NCBI GenBank assembly: GCA_030411725.1
Contig: MU839832.1
Location: 1,302,001-1,366,000 of the forward strand
Source of the DNA: Echria macrotheca
Taxonomy: Eukaryota > Ascomycota > Sordariomycetes > Sordariales > Schizotheciaceae
Direction of reading: 5' to 3'
DNA length: 64,000 nucleotides
The first letter of the stretch is position 1. Each line of letters starts with the position of its first letter. Of the stretch, positions 10,054-20,426 are shown one piece after another. The position numbers were made by a program, and so were the translations under genes. The notes beneath the pieces were generated by a model. It was not told the origin of the DNA and searched no databases. It worked only from the letters and a program-made list of their open reading frames with translations.

Positions 10054-10711
10054 ACTTGCTTAAAGCTATTAGGCTTAGAGGTTGATAGAATTTGGCGCTC
10101 TCCACACGCCAAGTTGTATATGTAGAAGCGGAGGGTGAGGCCCATTCTAGCGATGTCGTCGTAAAACAGATGTCTTTGGTTCGGATGACATTCATGTTCG
10201 TTATTGCCAGGGTTGTCGTGATGTTATTATGACATGAACGGGCACGGGGAAGTTGGGCGGCCGACCGACACATTCCGGCTCGCCGAGTTCGACGCCACCG
10301 ACATATCGCTGCGCATCCCACTATGCGGTTCAAATAACATATCCAGCGCCGTGGTGACGGTGAAAGGTTGCTGCCACTTCGAAATGTCGAATTCTTGGAT
10401 ACTTCGGTTTTCACGATATATCGGCCATCAAGGTTCCCGGAAGCCGAACCTGTTAGCAGTGACATCATTACGTCTTTGATGTCATTCGCCGGGTTGAGCG
10501 GATCACATGCGGACTGGGACAAACAGAAACGCCCACGCCAAGACCACACTTGCAGCTGGAGCGGTTACGTCATGGATGTTTACAATGTTCTTTTCTTTCT
10601 TTGAACTCGCCCCTCCAAATCTTTCCAATGCATTGAAATACCAGACCGTTCCTCTTTCCACTTCCAACACCACCAACCTACAAATTTCCAGATCCGACCC
10701 TACGAGTCAAC
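10054..10711. other. intergenic / promoter sequence
   Basis: I see no gene. The final ~120 bases are rich in C, T and A (CACTTCCAACACCACCAACC) as in fungal 5' leaders, and feed the gene starting at 10712. Confidence 0.5.
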
Positions 10712-11986
10712 ATGCTCTCGATGCGACCCCTCGGCCGGACGGCGCCCCGCGCTGCACGCACCCTCCGAGCTCCTCGTGTGCCCCAGCGCCGTTTCCAATC
10801 GACAAGCTCAACCGTCTCGCAGACCAATGCATCTTCATCTGCATCTTCATCCCATTTCGCCGCTGGCCTGGCGGGCGGTGTGGCCGGCGCATCCATCCTC
10901 TATGGCATCTACTACATGAGCCCCTCGGGACGGGTCGCCCGCAAGTTCAACAAGGCAGCCGCCGAGGCCGACAAGAAGTACCAGCAGGCCGCCGCGACGC
11001 TCAAAGAAAAGACGCCGAGCACCGACCAGGCGGTCGACAAGGTCAAGGAGTTCTGCTACGCGTACGTGGTCTGGGTGCCCGGCGGGCGCCAGTACGTCGA
11101 CGTTGTCTTCAAAGACTTTGACACGATCCGCGAGAAGCACGGCGACGAGGTGGACAAGCTGGTGGCGGATACGTACGGCAAGTTTCAGGGCATCGCCAAG
11201 TCGGGGCTGAGCCTCGAGTCGGCGTCCAAGGCGTACGATGCGCTTGCCGACCTCGGACGGGAGCTGGCCAAGCTCGCCGGCAGCGCGGCCGACCAGATTC
11301 TTGAGAACCATCCCCAGCTGAAGGAGAAGGTCGGCGGGCCGATCGACCAGCTGAAGGAGATGGGCGAGCAGTACGGGCCCGAGGCGAAGAAGATGGTGGA
11401 CGACACGTGGAACCAGGTCAGCGAGGTGGTGTCTGGTGGCGTGTCGGCTGAGAATATCGATCGCGCTCGGAAGATCATTGAGGAGAAGGTGCAACAGCTA
11501 AAGAAGTTTGGCGATCAGGCGTGGCAGAAGGCGCTGGAGCAGGGGAAGCCTTATCTTGACAAGAATCCGCAGGTCAAGAAGCTCATCGAGGAGAACCAGG
11601 ACATGCTCAAGCAGGGAAATGCCACGGAGCTGTTCAATAAGGTCAAGGAGGCGGTTGAAAGCGGGAATATCGGGAACCTAGAGGACTATGTGAAGAAGGC
11701 AGCTGACAAAGCCAAGTCTTCGACAGGTATGGGAATGGGGACTGCCGGTTCGCTGATGGGCGGTGGTAGCTTCACGGGTTTGGCACAGCTGCTTGGGTCG
11801 TCGTCGCAGGATGCGGCGGGCAAGATCCAGAACAACATTGAGGTGTTGAAGGAGGTCATGAACAACCACTCATCTGAAGGCAAGCAGCTGCTGGAGGAGA
11901 CGCGGGACGACCTCAAGCGGGTGCTGGAGGACAAGGCCAAGAAGGCGCGCGAGATTGTCGAGAGCGCGCAGAAGCAAAAGGCATAA
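10712..11986 (+). CDS. mitochondrial membrane-anchored helical protein
   Basis: This is an intronless 424-residue protein. The N-terminus (MLSMRPLGRTAPRAARTLRA...RRFQS) is rich in Arg, Ser and Ala with no acidic residue, a classic mitochondrial presequence with likely cleavage near RRFQS. Residues ~48-69 (FAAGLAGGVAGASILYGIYY) form one membrane segment. The remaining ~350 residues are charged, alanine/lysine/glutamate-rich amphipathic helix, with repeated patterns such as KKMVDDTWNQVSEVV and IEEKVQQLKKFGDQAW reminiscent of apolipoprotein-like helices. The predicted place is the inner membrane with the long helical domain in the matrix or intermembrane space. I do not recognise a named family. 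It may be a structural or lipid-interacting protein; that is inference. Confidence 0.8.
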   Translation: MLSMRPLGRTAPRAARTLRAPRVPQRRFQSTSSTVSQTNASSSASSSHFAAGLAGGVAGASILYGIYYMSPSGRVARKFNKAAAEADKKYQQAAATLKEKTPSTDQAVDKVKEFCYAYVVWVPGGRQYVDVVFKDFDTIREKHGDEVDKLVADTYGKFQGIAKSGLSLESASKAYDALADLGRELAKLAGSAADQILENHPQLKEKVGGPIDQLKEMGEQYGPEAKKMVDDTWNQVSEVVSGGVSAENIDRARKIIEEKVQQLKKFGDQAWQKALEQGKPYLDKNPQVKKLIEENQDMLKQGNATELFNKVKEAVESGNIGNLEDYVKKAADKAKSSTGMGMGTAGSLMGGGSFTGLAQLLGSSSQDAAGKIQNNIEVLKEVMNNHSSEGKQLLEETRDDLKRVLEDKAKKAREIVESAQKQKA

Positions 11987-12869
11987 GCATGGCGTACTGG
12001 GTTGTATTCATAGATGTTCTGTAATATTATGATGTTATGAAGTTCTTTATGATGTTGTCGCCGTTGTTGCCGTTGTGCACCGTTACCTCCCTGGCGACTT
12101 TTTACCGCTATTTCCAGGCCATTGTACAGCCGATTCATACAATTCATGAAAAATGCTAACGGCTCATTGGGGTCCTCCATGCCACGGAGGAAACGATTGT
12201 CTGACGAAGAAGAACACCGGTGAAGTGGCAACGTTGGCCGTCGACCGTACCTAGGCTCGTTATCGATGCAGACACATGCAATGAAGTGGACAAACTACAG
12301 CACCGTATACGACCAACCAGCCGGGTCAGGTTTCATTGCGTCGCCTTAAACATATATGCCTATCAAAAGATTAGAATATTTGCCTATCTTTTTTCTTCTC
12401 AGAAGCCCGATTAGCCGGGAATCGAGTCCGAGGCTCATTCATGACTTGCAGCTGGCTACCTACCTAGGTAAGGTACCTAGGCTACAAAGCTGGAAGAGTG
12501 TGCCAGTGCAGTGCCTAGACTAGAAAGCGGGTGTTTCTTTTTTACATTTGATCCCGTATCTCGTTCACTTCAACCGGGAATATTAAACGACCCGACCGAC
12601 CCGCATGGGGACAGGGGATTATTATCCCCCTTTTTTTTTCTCGGCCCGTAAATTTTGCTGCAAGGGCCTTAGAGGGGAGAGGGGGAGGGAGGGAGGGATA
12701 AATGAGGGCTTCTAGAATATTAACGGGACGGGTTTTCTCCTCATCTTCCGGGGAAGGGGGAAGGAAGGAAGGTTAGATGTTTTGTGCGGAGAATTTATTT
12801 TGTGTTCTTTTTCGTTTCCCCCCTACCCATCTAGACTTTGAGAATCCTCAGCCCACTCAAATCGTGACG
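11987..12869. promoter_or_regulatory. intergenic region with G-quadruplex-like promoter motif
   Basis: I see no gene. Bases 12455-12482 hold a nested CCTAGGTA/GGTACCTAGG palindrome. Bases 12674-12697 are a run of five G-tracts (GGGG, GGGGG, GGG, GGG, GGG with 1-3 nt loops), which fits the G-quadruplex consensus. It lies about 175 bases upstream of the ATG at 12870, just before a weak TATA-like GGATAAATG. Confidence 0.45.
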
Positions 12870-13554
12870 ATGATTTCCTACACTTTCCTAGTAGCGGCAG
12901 CAGCAGCCCTCCTCGGGGGCTTCCACCCTGGAACAACAACCGCCGCACCCCCCGTCATCGATGCTGCCCTCGCACCAAGATCGCGCAACTGCTCCCCCTC
13001 GTCCTACGCAAACGTCACGTCCTTCGCCCTGACGCAGTACCAGGTCAACACGACCGTCGACGCCGCCACGGGCCGCACCTCGTCCGTCGGCACGCTGTCC
13101 ATCACGAATCCTGGAAATGGCGATGTCTATCTCCTCGACCGCATCCCCATCTCCATGGGCGGCGGCGTGTGGAGCGTGTGTCTTCCGGGGGATGGGGCGC
13201 CGATCCCCGCGGCGCTGGAGCGGTGTCAGTATGTGATTGAGAAGCCGGATAGCCGGATTGGGTTTCGGTTTCAGTGGTTTTGTGATTCGGGGGATGCTGC
13301 TCATCCGTAAGTTTTCTGTCATACTCTTCTTCTTCTTCTTTTTTTTTTGTTAGGGGATTTGTGGACTGATGGGGAGAGTACCTAGGTTGCTCTTTGATGC
13401 GACGGTTGTGGGCGAGTTGCCTGCCGAGGTTTGTGTGGCGAAGAATGGGACGGCTGGCGGGGTGGAGGTACAGTCGTGTACGCTTGCTAAGAGTCCTGTT
13501 CCGTTGGAGGTGGAGAATATTTATTGGGACTCGGCGGATTCGTATTCTGGTTAG
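12870..13554 (+). CDS. secreted protein of unknown function
   Basis: This encodes 201 residues in two exons (12870-13306 and 13386-13554). The intron has donor GTAAGT and acceptor CCTAG, and the joined frame reads HPLLFDATVVGELP without interruption. Residues 1-~26 (MISYTFLVAAAAALLGG...TTTAA) form a signal peptide. APRSRNC may be a dibasic-like processing site. The mature protein has several N-glycosylation sites (NCS, NVT, NTT, NGT) and cysteines (NCS, VCL, RCQ, FCD, VCV, SCT). Alternating hydrophobic stretches suggest a beta-rich fold. The start is set by the signal peptide; an upstream in-frame GTG was rejected. No family was recognised; an extracellular or wall-associated role is inferred. 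Confidence 0.75.
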
Positions 13555-16500
13555 ATGTTGGGTGGTGGTTGGGCACCGCCGGATTAGCTGCCCTGAGTGG
13601 TGTGTATCTTTGAGGCTGTATGGTGAAGATTGGTGGCGTATATACGCGGGTCATTGGATGGGAACATTGAAGAACTGGGACAATTTCAGTCTACCTACCG
13701 AGATGGGACTTATAACGCGATGAGTTGACCTCCTTCTCTGCCCCCTTTGGGTTTAGCTTGTAGACTTACAGAGGCTGTCTCTCCAGAGCTGCCTGAGTCG
13801 ACAAGAGCAAGACAAAAGCAACTACGACGCCACACGGTGGGTTGGTTGCGTCTGCTCAAGTCTAAGTGGACAAGACATCCCACCCGCCCAGAACCTGCGT
13901 CATCACAAATCGAGCCAGATTGGTAGATCCGTCTGATATGCTTAGGATACCGGCAAAGCTGACCGGAGTCCGCAGCCTTATGAAAGATTCATTGATGAAT
14001 GCAGGGGTCCGTAGTATGAATTTAAACCTACGCAGTACAAGTGTAAAAACCTTCGATGTGGATATATAAGCCTTTTGTATAAATACACAGCGCTTTTTTT
14101 TTTGGCAAGTGTGAAGCCCTTTTTGTGTAGCGGCTACGGTCAGAAAGTTGACTTGCAACGTTAAAAGAACCTTGTCGAGACCTGAAGAGTCGTAAAGGTC
14201 GGTGGGCATATTCAGCTATGCCCCTCCATCAAACCTCATCAGATAATCCGCGAGCGCTCGTTGCTAAGGTTGTATGTCTGGACAAGAAAGGCGCTTGACG
14301 TCGTCTGACAAATGCTGATGAGAGTCTGGAATTGGAGTATTTTTTGACTACCTACCACCTAGGTACCTAGCATCGGGTCGTTAGATCGTTTATGGAATGG
14401 GAAAAAGACACGTGGTGTAGAGCCTTGGGAAGTTCCCTTATCAATCAGATCTTATCAGATCCAGGCCATAGGTACAATGCAGAGGCGAAAACCCTGAGGC
14501 CGAAGGACTTCGCGGTTGCGTTTCTTCGGCTCATCGGCTTTGGAGACCGGCGTAATGTGCTGCTGGCTGAGATATACATGAGATACTATCCAGTCATGTT
14601 TCCAATTTCCCCCGTTTCCACCCCGAGAAAGCGATAGCAACTCGCGCAACCAGGCCGATGTCACCTGCGGCAGGACCGCCGGAGCTAAACTGAAGGCATT
14701 TGTCCGGTAAGGATAAAGCCCGGGCAACACCGCACCGCGGGATGACGAGATATGGAGGCCCGATTCAACAAGGCGGAATTCGTAATTTACAAACAACAGT
14801 AAGAAGGCCCCACGATATGCATGGTCTACCTGCGCTACGGCCGCCATCACTAGGCAGAAGCTTTTCGGAATTAGCCGAGCTGGACTAGGTGCAGAGCCAC
14901 TGACATGCATGGGTCTACACTACTCTCACCATAGGAATATATCTTAATATCGCTACTGGGTACAGATATGGTATTACCACTGGAACCAGATCGACCTCCC
15001 CATACGCCGAAAGACTTTCAGCGAGGACGACCAACAGCGAGTCCCCTATGCCCTTGGAGTGACCCTCGCAAAAGTGTTGGAATCAAGCGAAAGTTGCCGT
15101 ATGACGGCTATGTTTGACGGGAGGTTCCTGCAGCTGAAATTGCTGAGATGAGACGCTGGACGGCCGAGGCGGTTGGCAGACGCAGAGTTCGGCCAGTGCC
15201 GCACCAACAGTCGAAGCAATAACCCTTGCCCATCGCCGACGGCTGCCTCCACAGACTCAGTTTGAGATCGACTTGGCGGCGTGGCGGGCTTGTGGACGCG
15301 AATTCCTCGAGAGAGAGGACCCGCTGCGATGTCCTAGGGAGAGGACCTTGGAAATGGAAGCAGGGAGATGGTGTAGATCACGCATTGCATCGGCAGGTAT
15401 TCGAGGCGCAATGCTTTGTCTTTGTGGGCCATCGTGGCATGATACGAGCGCAGCACCGAGTGGGTAGTCCTCACCGACGGCAGCACCGAGCCTCGTCGTT
15501 GGTCCTGAACAGAAGATAGCAGGTGGGTTGCTTGCCTTGGTACGACTAAGTTATGGCGGTGAATGAGCTCAGCTGGCATGATTTAGGTATTTTCATTGTC
15601 CTCTCGTTATGGATTGCCACACGTAATTGCCTGGTGTTGGGTTCGTATGGTCCTGTCGTGTATCTTGGACAGCCTCATGTCTTAGTGCCATAGTACTCCC
15701 TCCGTCCAGGTAACCGAGAAGCTGGTCGAATTGGATGCATGGAAAACGCGGTGCCTAGACTCGTGCATTGGAAGCGGCACTTGGCCGCGTAGGTGGCCAC
15801 AAGAGAGCGACGGGTTGCGGACCACATGCCACCTGCCACATCATGCCATCTGAACACCCAGATTCCACGCTGCAACAGGCCTTGTTGATTGCGCTATCGA
15901 AATTAAACCCGATGGCTTTCGGCACCAAATCCGCGCGGGAATCGATTGGCTGTTTGAACCGCTCCTTCGTGCCCAGAACGGTACCAACAGCAGTCGTGGA
16001 GCTGACACATCATTCTCATCGGATCCCGACACGGCCAGCGCTCTCACATCTTCACGGAGCCTGCGGTCGGAGTCTCCGTGAGACAACCTCGAAAAGGCAA
16101 TAGTTGCTCCAGCTCAACACGGCCGCTGCCTGCAGACTTGAAGGACCGAAGAGGCCTCATCAGTCGAGACGGTCGCCACCGCACGGCCCGTCGTGAGGTC
16201 GTTGACCGGACCGAAACGGGTGGCATAGTCACGTGATGTCCCCGCTCTTCCAGGCACCGATTCTGCCAGACATGGATGTGCGGGGCAGGCCTTGGTTCGA
16301 AAATCAGGCAGCAGCATTGTCGATGCGAGCAGCCAATGCGGGACGATCCCATCATTCGGGAACAAGCAAGCCATGCGTGTCCGCCATAGGCACCGAGATA
16401 ACCCATCCGCGCGACCGGCACCAGCTTGCCACTTCGGCTTCGGCATGGCGCCTGTGCATGCCTGATCTCAGCTCACTTCTTCCTGCACCTCCCTCGACCT

Positions 16501-16778
16501 TTCGGCCCTCCTCTGCCACCATGCATTCGACCTGACCACGACGACATTGTGGACGTCCACGGCCTCTGTCTCCAGCTCCAACATTCGGTCCGCCGGCCCT
16601 TCCTGCAGGCCTGTAATTGGACGCCTTCGGCTATCGTGGTGCTCTCGCAACGCCACTCCGAGCACCGCAACGTTGCGCCGCGAGCGATGTGGTGATTCTG
16701 TCTTAAGGGGACTCTTGCCTTACGGGGTGCTGTTGGCGACGAACCTCCTCGACCAAAACATCCCTCGACCACGGCGCC
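13555..16778. other. 3.2-kb gene-free stretch with possible gene relics
   Basis: No intact gene is supported. Two segments on the + strand look coding-like but are broken. At about 15150-15470 a frame reads ...LAAWRACGREFLERED... and at about 15860-16082 another reads ...DCAIEIKPDGFRHQIRAG... and ends in a Ser-rich tail. Neither can be extended into a full gene with clear splice sites. A palindromic CCTAGGTACCTAG lies near 14358. The last few hundred bases before 16779 are the promoter of the HeLo fusion gene. Confidence 0.4.
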
Positions 16779-19700
16779 ATGGAGTCCATCCTGCCCATGG
16801 GCGCCTTGCCCGGCGTCCAGCGCCGGCTCAGCCGACTCTACAATGACACCAAGAAGTCGTCCGACTTCGTCAAGGAGCCCGTCCAGAGCGCCGAGACCAA
16901 CCCTGAGATCAAGGCGCTTCATCGGAAGCTCCGCATCCAGAAAGACCGCCTGGTAAGCTGGGGACTGGAATGGTCCGACCCGAACCACTCGGCCGAGGTC
17001 CTCATCGACTCCTCGCTTTCCAAGGCCGGGCTGAGTGAGGTGGTGAGCAGTATCATGTCGACCATCCAGGACATCCTGGCCGAGGCAGAACCGCTCTACA
17101 ACAGCTCGCGCCGCCTGACTGGGGAGACTGTTGAACCCGATCAAGCACCGAGACGAGGAGAAAAGATCCGGATGGTCGTCTGGGACAAGAACCGCTTCGA
17201 GGACCTAATCCGCGACCTGACGACTTCGATCGATACCCTTTACGACCTCTCGCGAACGAGGTCTTCTTATGCCCAGACGTCTGCAGCCGCCCGCGATAAA
17301 ATGTCCAAGCCCTCGTCTTCAGTCGAAGACCTCCGACCATTCGAGTCCTCGAGGATCCACACGCCCAAGCAGATTGACCCCAAAACCCTGACCAGTCTGC
17401 GGCAAATGCAGGCTGTGCCCATGACGGATCGCGAGGGGCAGGAGCGCAAGCGAGACGTTGTCTTTATGGACCGGCAGGCCTACGCCGATCTGACCAAGGA
17501 CCTGGGAGCTCGGTCGACACACGCGCCGTTGCTTCTGGAATACGCCACGTTCGACGCCATCTACTCGATGACGGGCATCACACCACCCATGGACCGCTTT
17601 GGCAGACTGTCCTCCGGGCTACAGACCGAGTCGGAGCGATCTGCGGTCTCATGGACCGGTCTACCACGCCTGCTGGGTTATTTTGAAGACATGGACAACT
17701 CGAGGTTCGGCCTCGTCTATCAGTTCCCCAAGACGTTCAACCCTGTCACATTTGAACATCTCACCCATCATCTACTCTACAACCTCTGCTCCCTAGCCGA
17801 CCTTCTTGTACGACCGGATTTTGAGCCCAAGCTCGAAGCAAAGTATCGGCTGGCGTCCAATCTGGCCAACACCGTCTTCGAGCTGCATGCCCGCGGTATT
17901 ACTCACGGCAACCTAGTCGACGATAATATCTCTTTTTGCAATGCGGTCGGGACGGATCCAGAAGTCAGTGGAATCACGCAAGGAGAGGTGGACATCAGAC
18001 GGCCACTCGTCTCGTCCTTTGATCTCTTCTCCGATCCCCAGACACAAGACGAAGTCCGACCGTTTTCGCCCTACAAGCATCAGCTTGACCCCAGGAATAG
18101 CGCGCACTCACCACTCGCCGCGAATGCCGACTCCAAGACCTTCGATCTCTACTCGCTAGCCATGATCATGCTCTCGGTTGGCCTATGGACCAAGGTGGAG
18201 AACCTTATTCCTAGTCCCGACTCGCCCGTCCCCGAATCCGTCCTCGACCAGCTTGCGATTAGGTGCGGCTCGTTGTACACGAAGGCGGTGCAGAAGTGTT
18301 GGAAAGCTGTGGACCAGGAGCTGGCCGGGACTCAGTCGGCCGAGTCTATTGTATCTGATGTTCAGTCCGAAGTCAGCCGCTGTCTCGAGGTGTGCTGTAT
18401 CATGGATCGGGTAATCAACCTCGAGGAGCGCGGAGGTGACGAGTATGGAGAAGTCATGCCAGGACCATCACGTCTAAGTATTGCTTCAATGCCGTCTTTG
18501 GGGGGCCCTTCGCGTCAGCCGTCTCTATCAGGCCCTTCAGGTCAAGCAAAAACAGAGAGGAGTGAAGATGAGATGAAGGCAGCTTCGCAGGGTAGGACGG
18601 TAACCAAGGGGGATGACCTGGAGGCACCGAAGAGCCAGCTTTCTGCGGTGGCCGAGGTTACTTCTCGAGGTATGTGCTTGATTCGAGGCGATAGCGGCCG
18701 AGTGCGACTCATACTAATTGTTGTAGACGTCGTGGCCGCACCAAGAAAGGGCTCCAAGTTGAGACTCTACCCACACGTCTCCTTGGCTCCAGACGTCGTC
18801 GAGCAGTGGCAAACTAGTGTGAAGCCGCAAGTTAACAAAGCTCTTCGACATTTTTACCGCAAAAACCCCGAGTCGGTAGAGATCTCCCTCGAGTCCATCG
18901 GAGAATCGCCGCAGCTTACGCAGCCGACTGTCCTGGTGGTGTGTACGTCCGTGAGCAAGGTTCGGGCCATACTAAAGAAGAGACTCGGGGAGCTGTTTGA
19001 TGGCGGATCCGGGTTTGGCTTGAGAGTCTGCCGCGGACAGGTCCTTCGGTCCCGCAAACAACAGGGAGCGCCGAGCATGTCCAGGCCGGAGCCTGACGAT
19101 GCGGACGACGTTGTTGCGGCTAATCCGGGGTATCAGGTGCGACCGCAGAATGGTGCGAGCATTGGTGCATGGGTTGGTACGCGCCACTTGCCTCCGGTTA
19201 GTTTTGGGGGCTTGATCATGGTCGACAACAAAACCTACGGCATGACGGTTCACCATATGCTGGAAGATCCCGACGCAGCCCAAGCTACAGCCCCAGGTGA
19301 TGACAACGGGGTTTCTCGAAGTATGGCAGGGCCGGATGGGCTGCCGGATCTGAACGCTTGGTACGAGGCGCAATACCAAAACACAGATTCGGAGGGCGAC
19401 AGCAGCGAAAGCGAGGGTTATGCCTGCGAATTTTCCGATGACTCGGATGCGTACTCTGAATCGGCGATCACCAGCGACGATTCGGACAGCGACGAGGACG
19501 ACGCATACGACGAGGCTGGCGATATGCCCGGCATCGAGCCCGGGTGCGGGGACGGATACCTCATTACGCAGCCGGCGCTGGAGGATGTGGAAGACGGGTT
19601 CTATCCCGATACCGACACGCAGGACGAGGAGCACTCGCTCACGTATGGACTTGGGGAAATGTACGCATCGAGCGGACTACGGCGACGTGGTTTCAATGGG

Positions 19701-20426
19701 ATGTTGCATGAGATCGACTGGGCGCTCTTCGAGTTCAAGGGGGAACGGGAGCCGGACACCAACTCGATTCCGTGTGCCGAGCCGGCGCGAAAGCGCGGCA
19801 AACGCAGCAAAAAGCAAGCAGCAAAGCCACCAGCCACCAAGGAGATCCAGCCGACGGCGATTGCTCCCATGACAAGTCTCCCGGGCCTCGAGGTGACGTG
19901 TATGGCGCGGACGAGCGGGCTGCAGACGGGGCAGATTCTCCAGGCTGTCGCATCGGTCAAGATGTACGGCCGGACGTCGCCGAGCGATCTCTACCAAGTC
20001 TCTGGGACCGTTTCAGAGCCGGGCCGGGCGACGGCGAAGGGTCTTGCGATGGGTATTCCAGGGGATAGCGGGGCTTGGGTGGTGGAACGCAGCCAGGGGC
20101 TGGTCTGTGGACACGTTCTCGCATGGAGTAGGCGCAAGCGGGTGGCTTACATTTGTCCGATGGATGTACTTTTAGACGACATCGCCAGGACGCTCAAGGC
20201 TGACGAGATCCGGTTACCGGGTGGCGATGTGTTGGTTGGCTTCCAAGACGCGCGACACGCGAGTCCCGTGATGGTCAGGATGCCTCATGGGGGAAGCGGT
20301 GATGACGATGACGATGATGATTCTTATGACGAAGGTGTGGAGATTGATCTGGCGCAAGATATCAAGCATTTGGGGTTGTCGGAGTCGGGACGGCCGCTGG
20401 ACATGGACCGGTCCGGGATGCGGTGA
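16779..20426 (+). CDS. HeLo - pseudokinase - trypsin-like protease fusion
   Basis: This is a large multidomain protein, 1196 residues after removal of a 57-nt intron (18670-18726; GTATGT, branch TACTAAT, TTGTAG). Residues ~15-165 match the HeLo cell-death domain: LHRKLRIQKDRLVSWG aligns with the HET-S helix that ends RLSRWG, and DLTTSIDTLYDLSR matches a later helix. Residues ~250-545 form a kinase-like domain in which HRD is HGN (376-378) and no DFG is seen, hence a pseudokinase. After a Ser-rich linker, residues ~760-1130 form a chymotrypsin-fold domain with TVHHM (His806/807), DWALFEF (Asp961) and GIPGDSGAW (Ser1078), a complete triad, with a very acidic insert at ~846-900. An acidic tail follows. 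HeLo domains permeabilise membranes after activation; here the kinase-like part may sense and the protease may process. These roles are inference. Confidence 0.85.
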   Translation: MESILPMGALPGVQRRLSRLYNDTKKSSDFVKEPVQSAETNPEIKALHRKLRIQKDRLVSWGLEWSDPNHSAEVLIDSSLSKAGLSEVVSSIMSTIQDILAEAEPLYNSSRRLTGETVEPDQAPRRGEKIRMVVWDKNRFEDLIRDLTTSIDTLYDLSRTRSSYAQTSAAARDKMSKPSSSVEDLRPFESSRIHTPKQIDPKTLTSLRQMQAVPMTDREGQERKRDVVFMDRQAYADLTKDLGARSTHAPLLLEYATFDAIYSMTGITPPMDRFGRLSSGLQTESERSAVSWTGLPRLLGYFEDMDNSRFGLVYQFPKTFNPVTFEHLTHHLLYNLCSLADLLVRPDFEPKLEAKYRLASNLANTVFELHARGITHGNLVDDNISFCNAVGTDPEVSGITQGEVDIRRPLVSSFDLFSDPQTQDEVRPFSPYKHQLDPRNSAHSPLAANADSKTFDLYSLAMIMLSVGLWTKVENLIPSPDSPVPESVLDQLAIRCGSLYTKAVQKCWKAVDQELAGTQSAESIVSDVQSEVSRCLEVCCIMDRVINLEERGGDEYGEVMPGPSRLSIASMPSLGGPSRQPSLSGPSGQAKTERSEDEMKAASQGRTVTKGDDLEAPKSQLSAVAEVTSRGMCLIRGDSGRVRLILIVVDVVAAPRKGSKLRLYPHVSLAPDVVEQWQTSVKPQVNKALRHFYRKNPESVEISLESIGESPQLTQPTVLVVCTSVSKVRAILKKRLGELFDGGSGFGLRVCRGQVLRSRKQQGAPSMSRPEPDDADDVVAANPGYQVRPQNGASIGAWVGTRHLPPVSFGGLIMVDNKTYGMTVHHMLEDPDAAQATAPGDDNGVSRSMAGPDGLPDLNAWYEAQYQNTDSEGDSSESEGYACEFSDDSDAYSESAITSDDSDSDEDDAYDEAGDMPGIEPGCGDGYLITQPALEDVEDGFYPDTDTQDEEHSLTYGLGEMYASSGLRRRGFNGMLHEIDWALFEFKGEREPDTNSIPCAEPARKRGKRSKKQAAKPPATKEIQPTAIAPMTSLPGLEVTCMARTSGLQTGQILQAVASVKMYGRTSPSDLYQVSGTVSEPGRATAKGLAMGIPGDSGAWVVERSQGLVCGHVLAWSRRKRVAYICPMDVLLDDIARTLKADEIRLPGGDVLVGFQDARHASPVMVRMPHGGSGDDDDDDDSYDEGVEIDLAQDIKHLGLSESGRPLDMDRSGMR

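Noticed and set aside
14455..14910. Minus-strand open frame of 151 codons
   Set aside because: No recognised motif, starts in a region with stops in all useful extensions, and overlaps short + strand frames.
18690..18705. A GDSG string encoded within the intron of the HeLo fusion gene
   Set aside because: It looks like a serine-protease motif, but it lies in a well-formed intron and is not in a protease fold; the real GDSG is near 20070.
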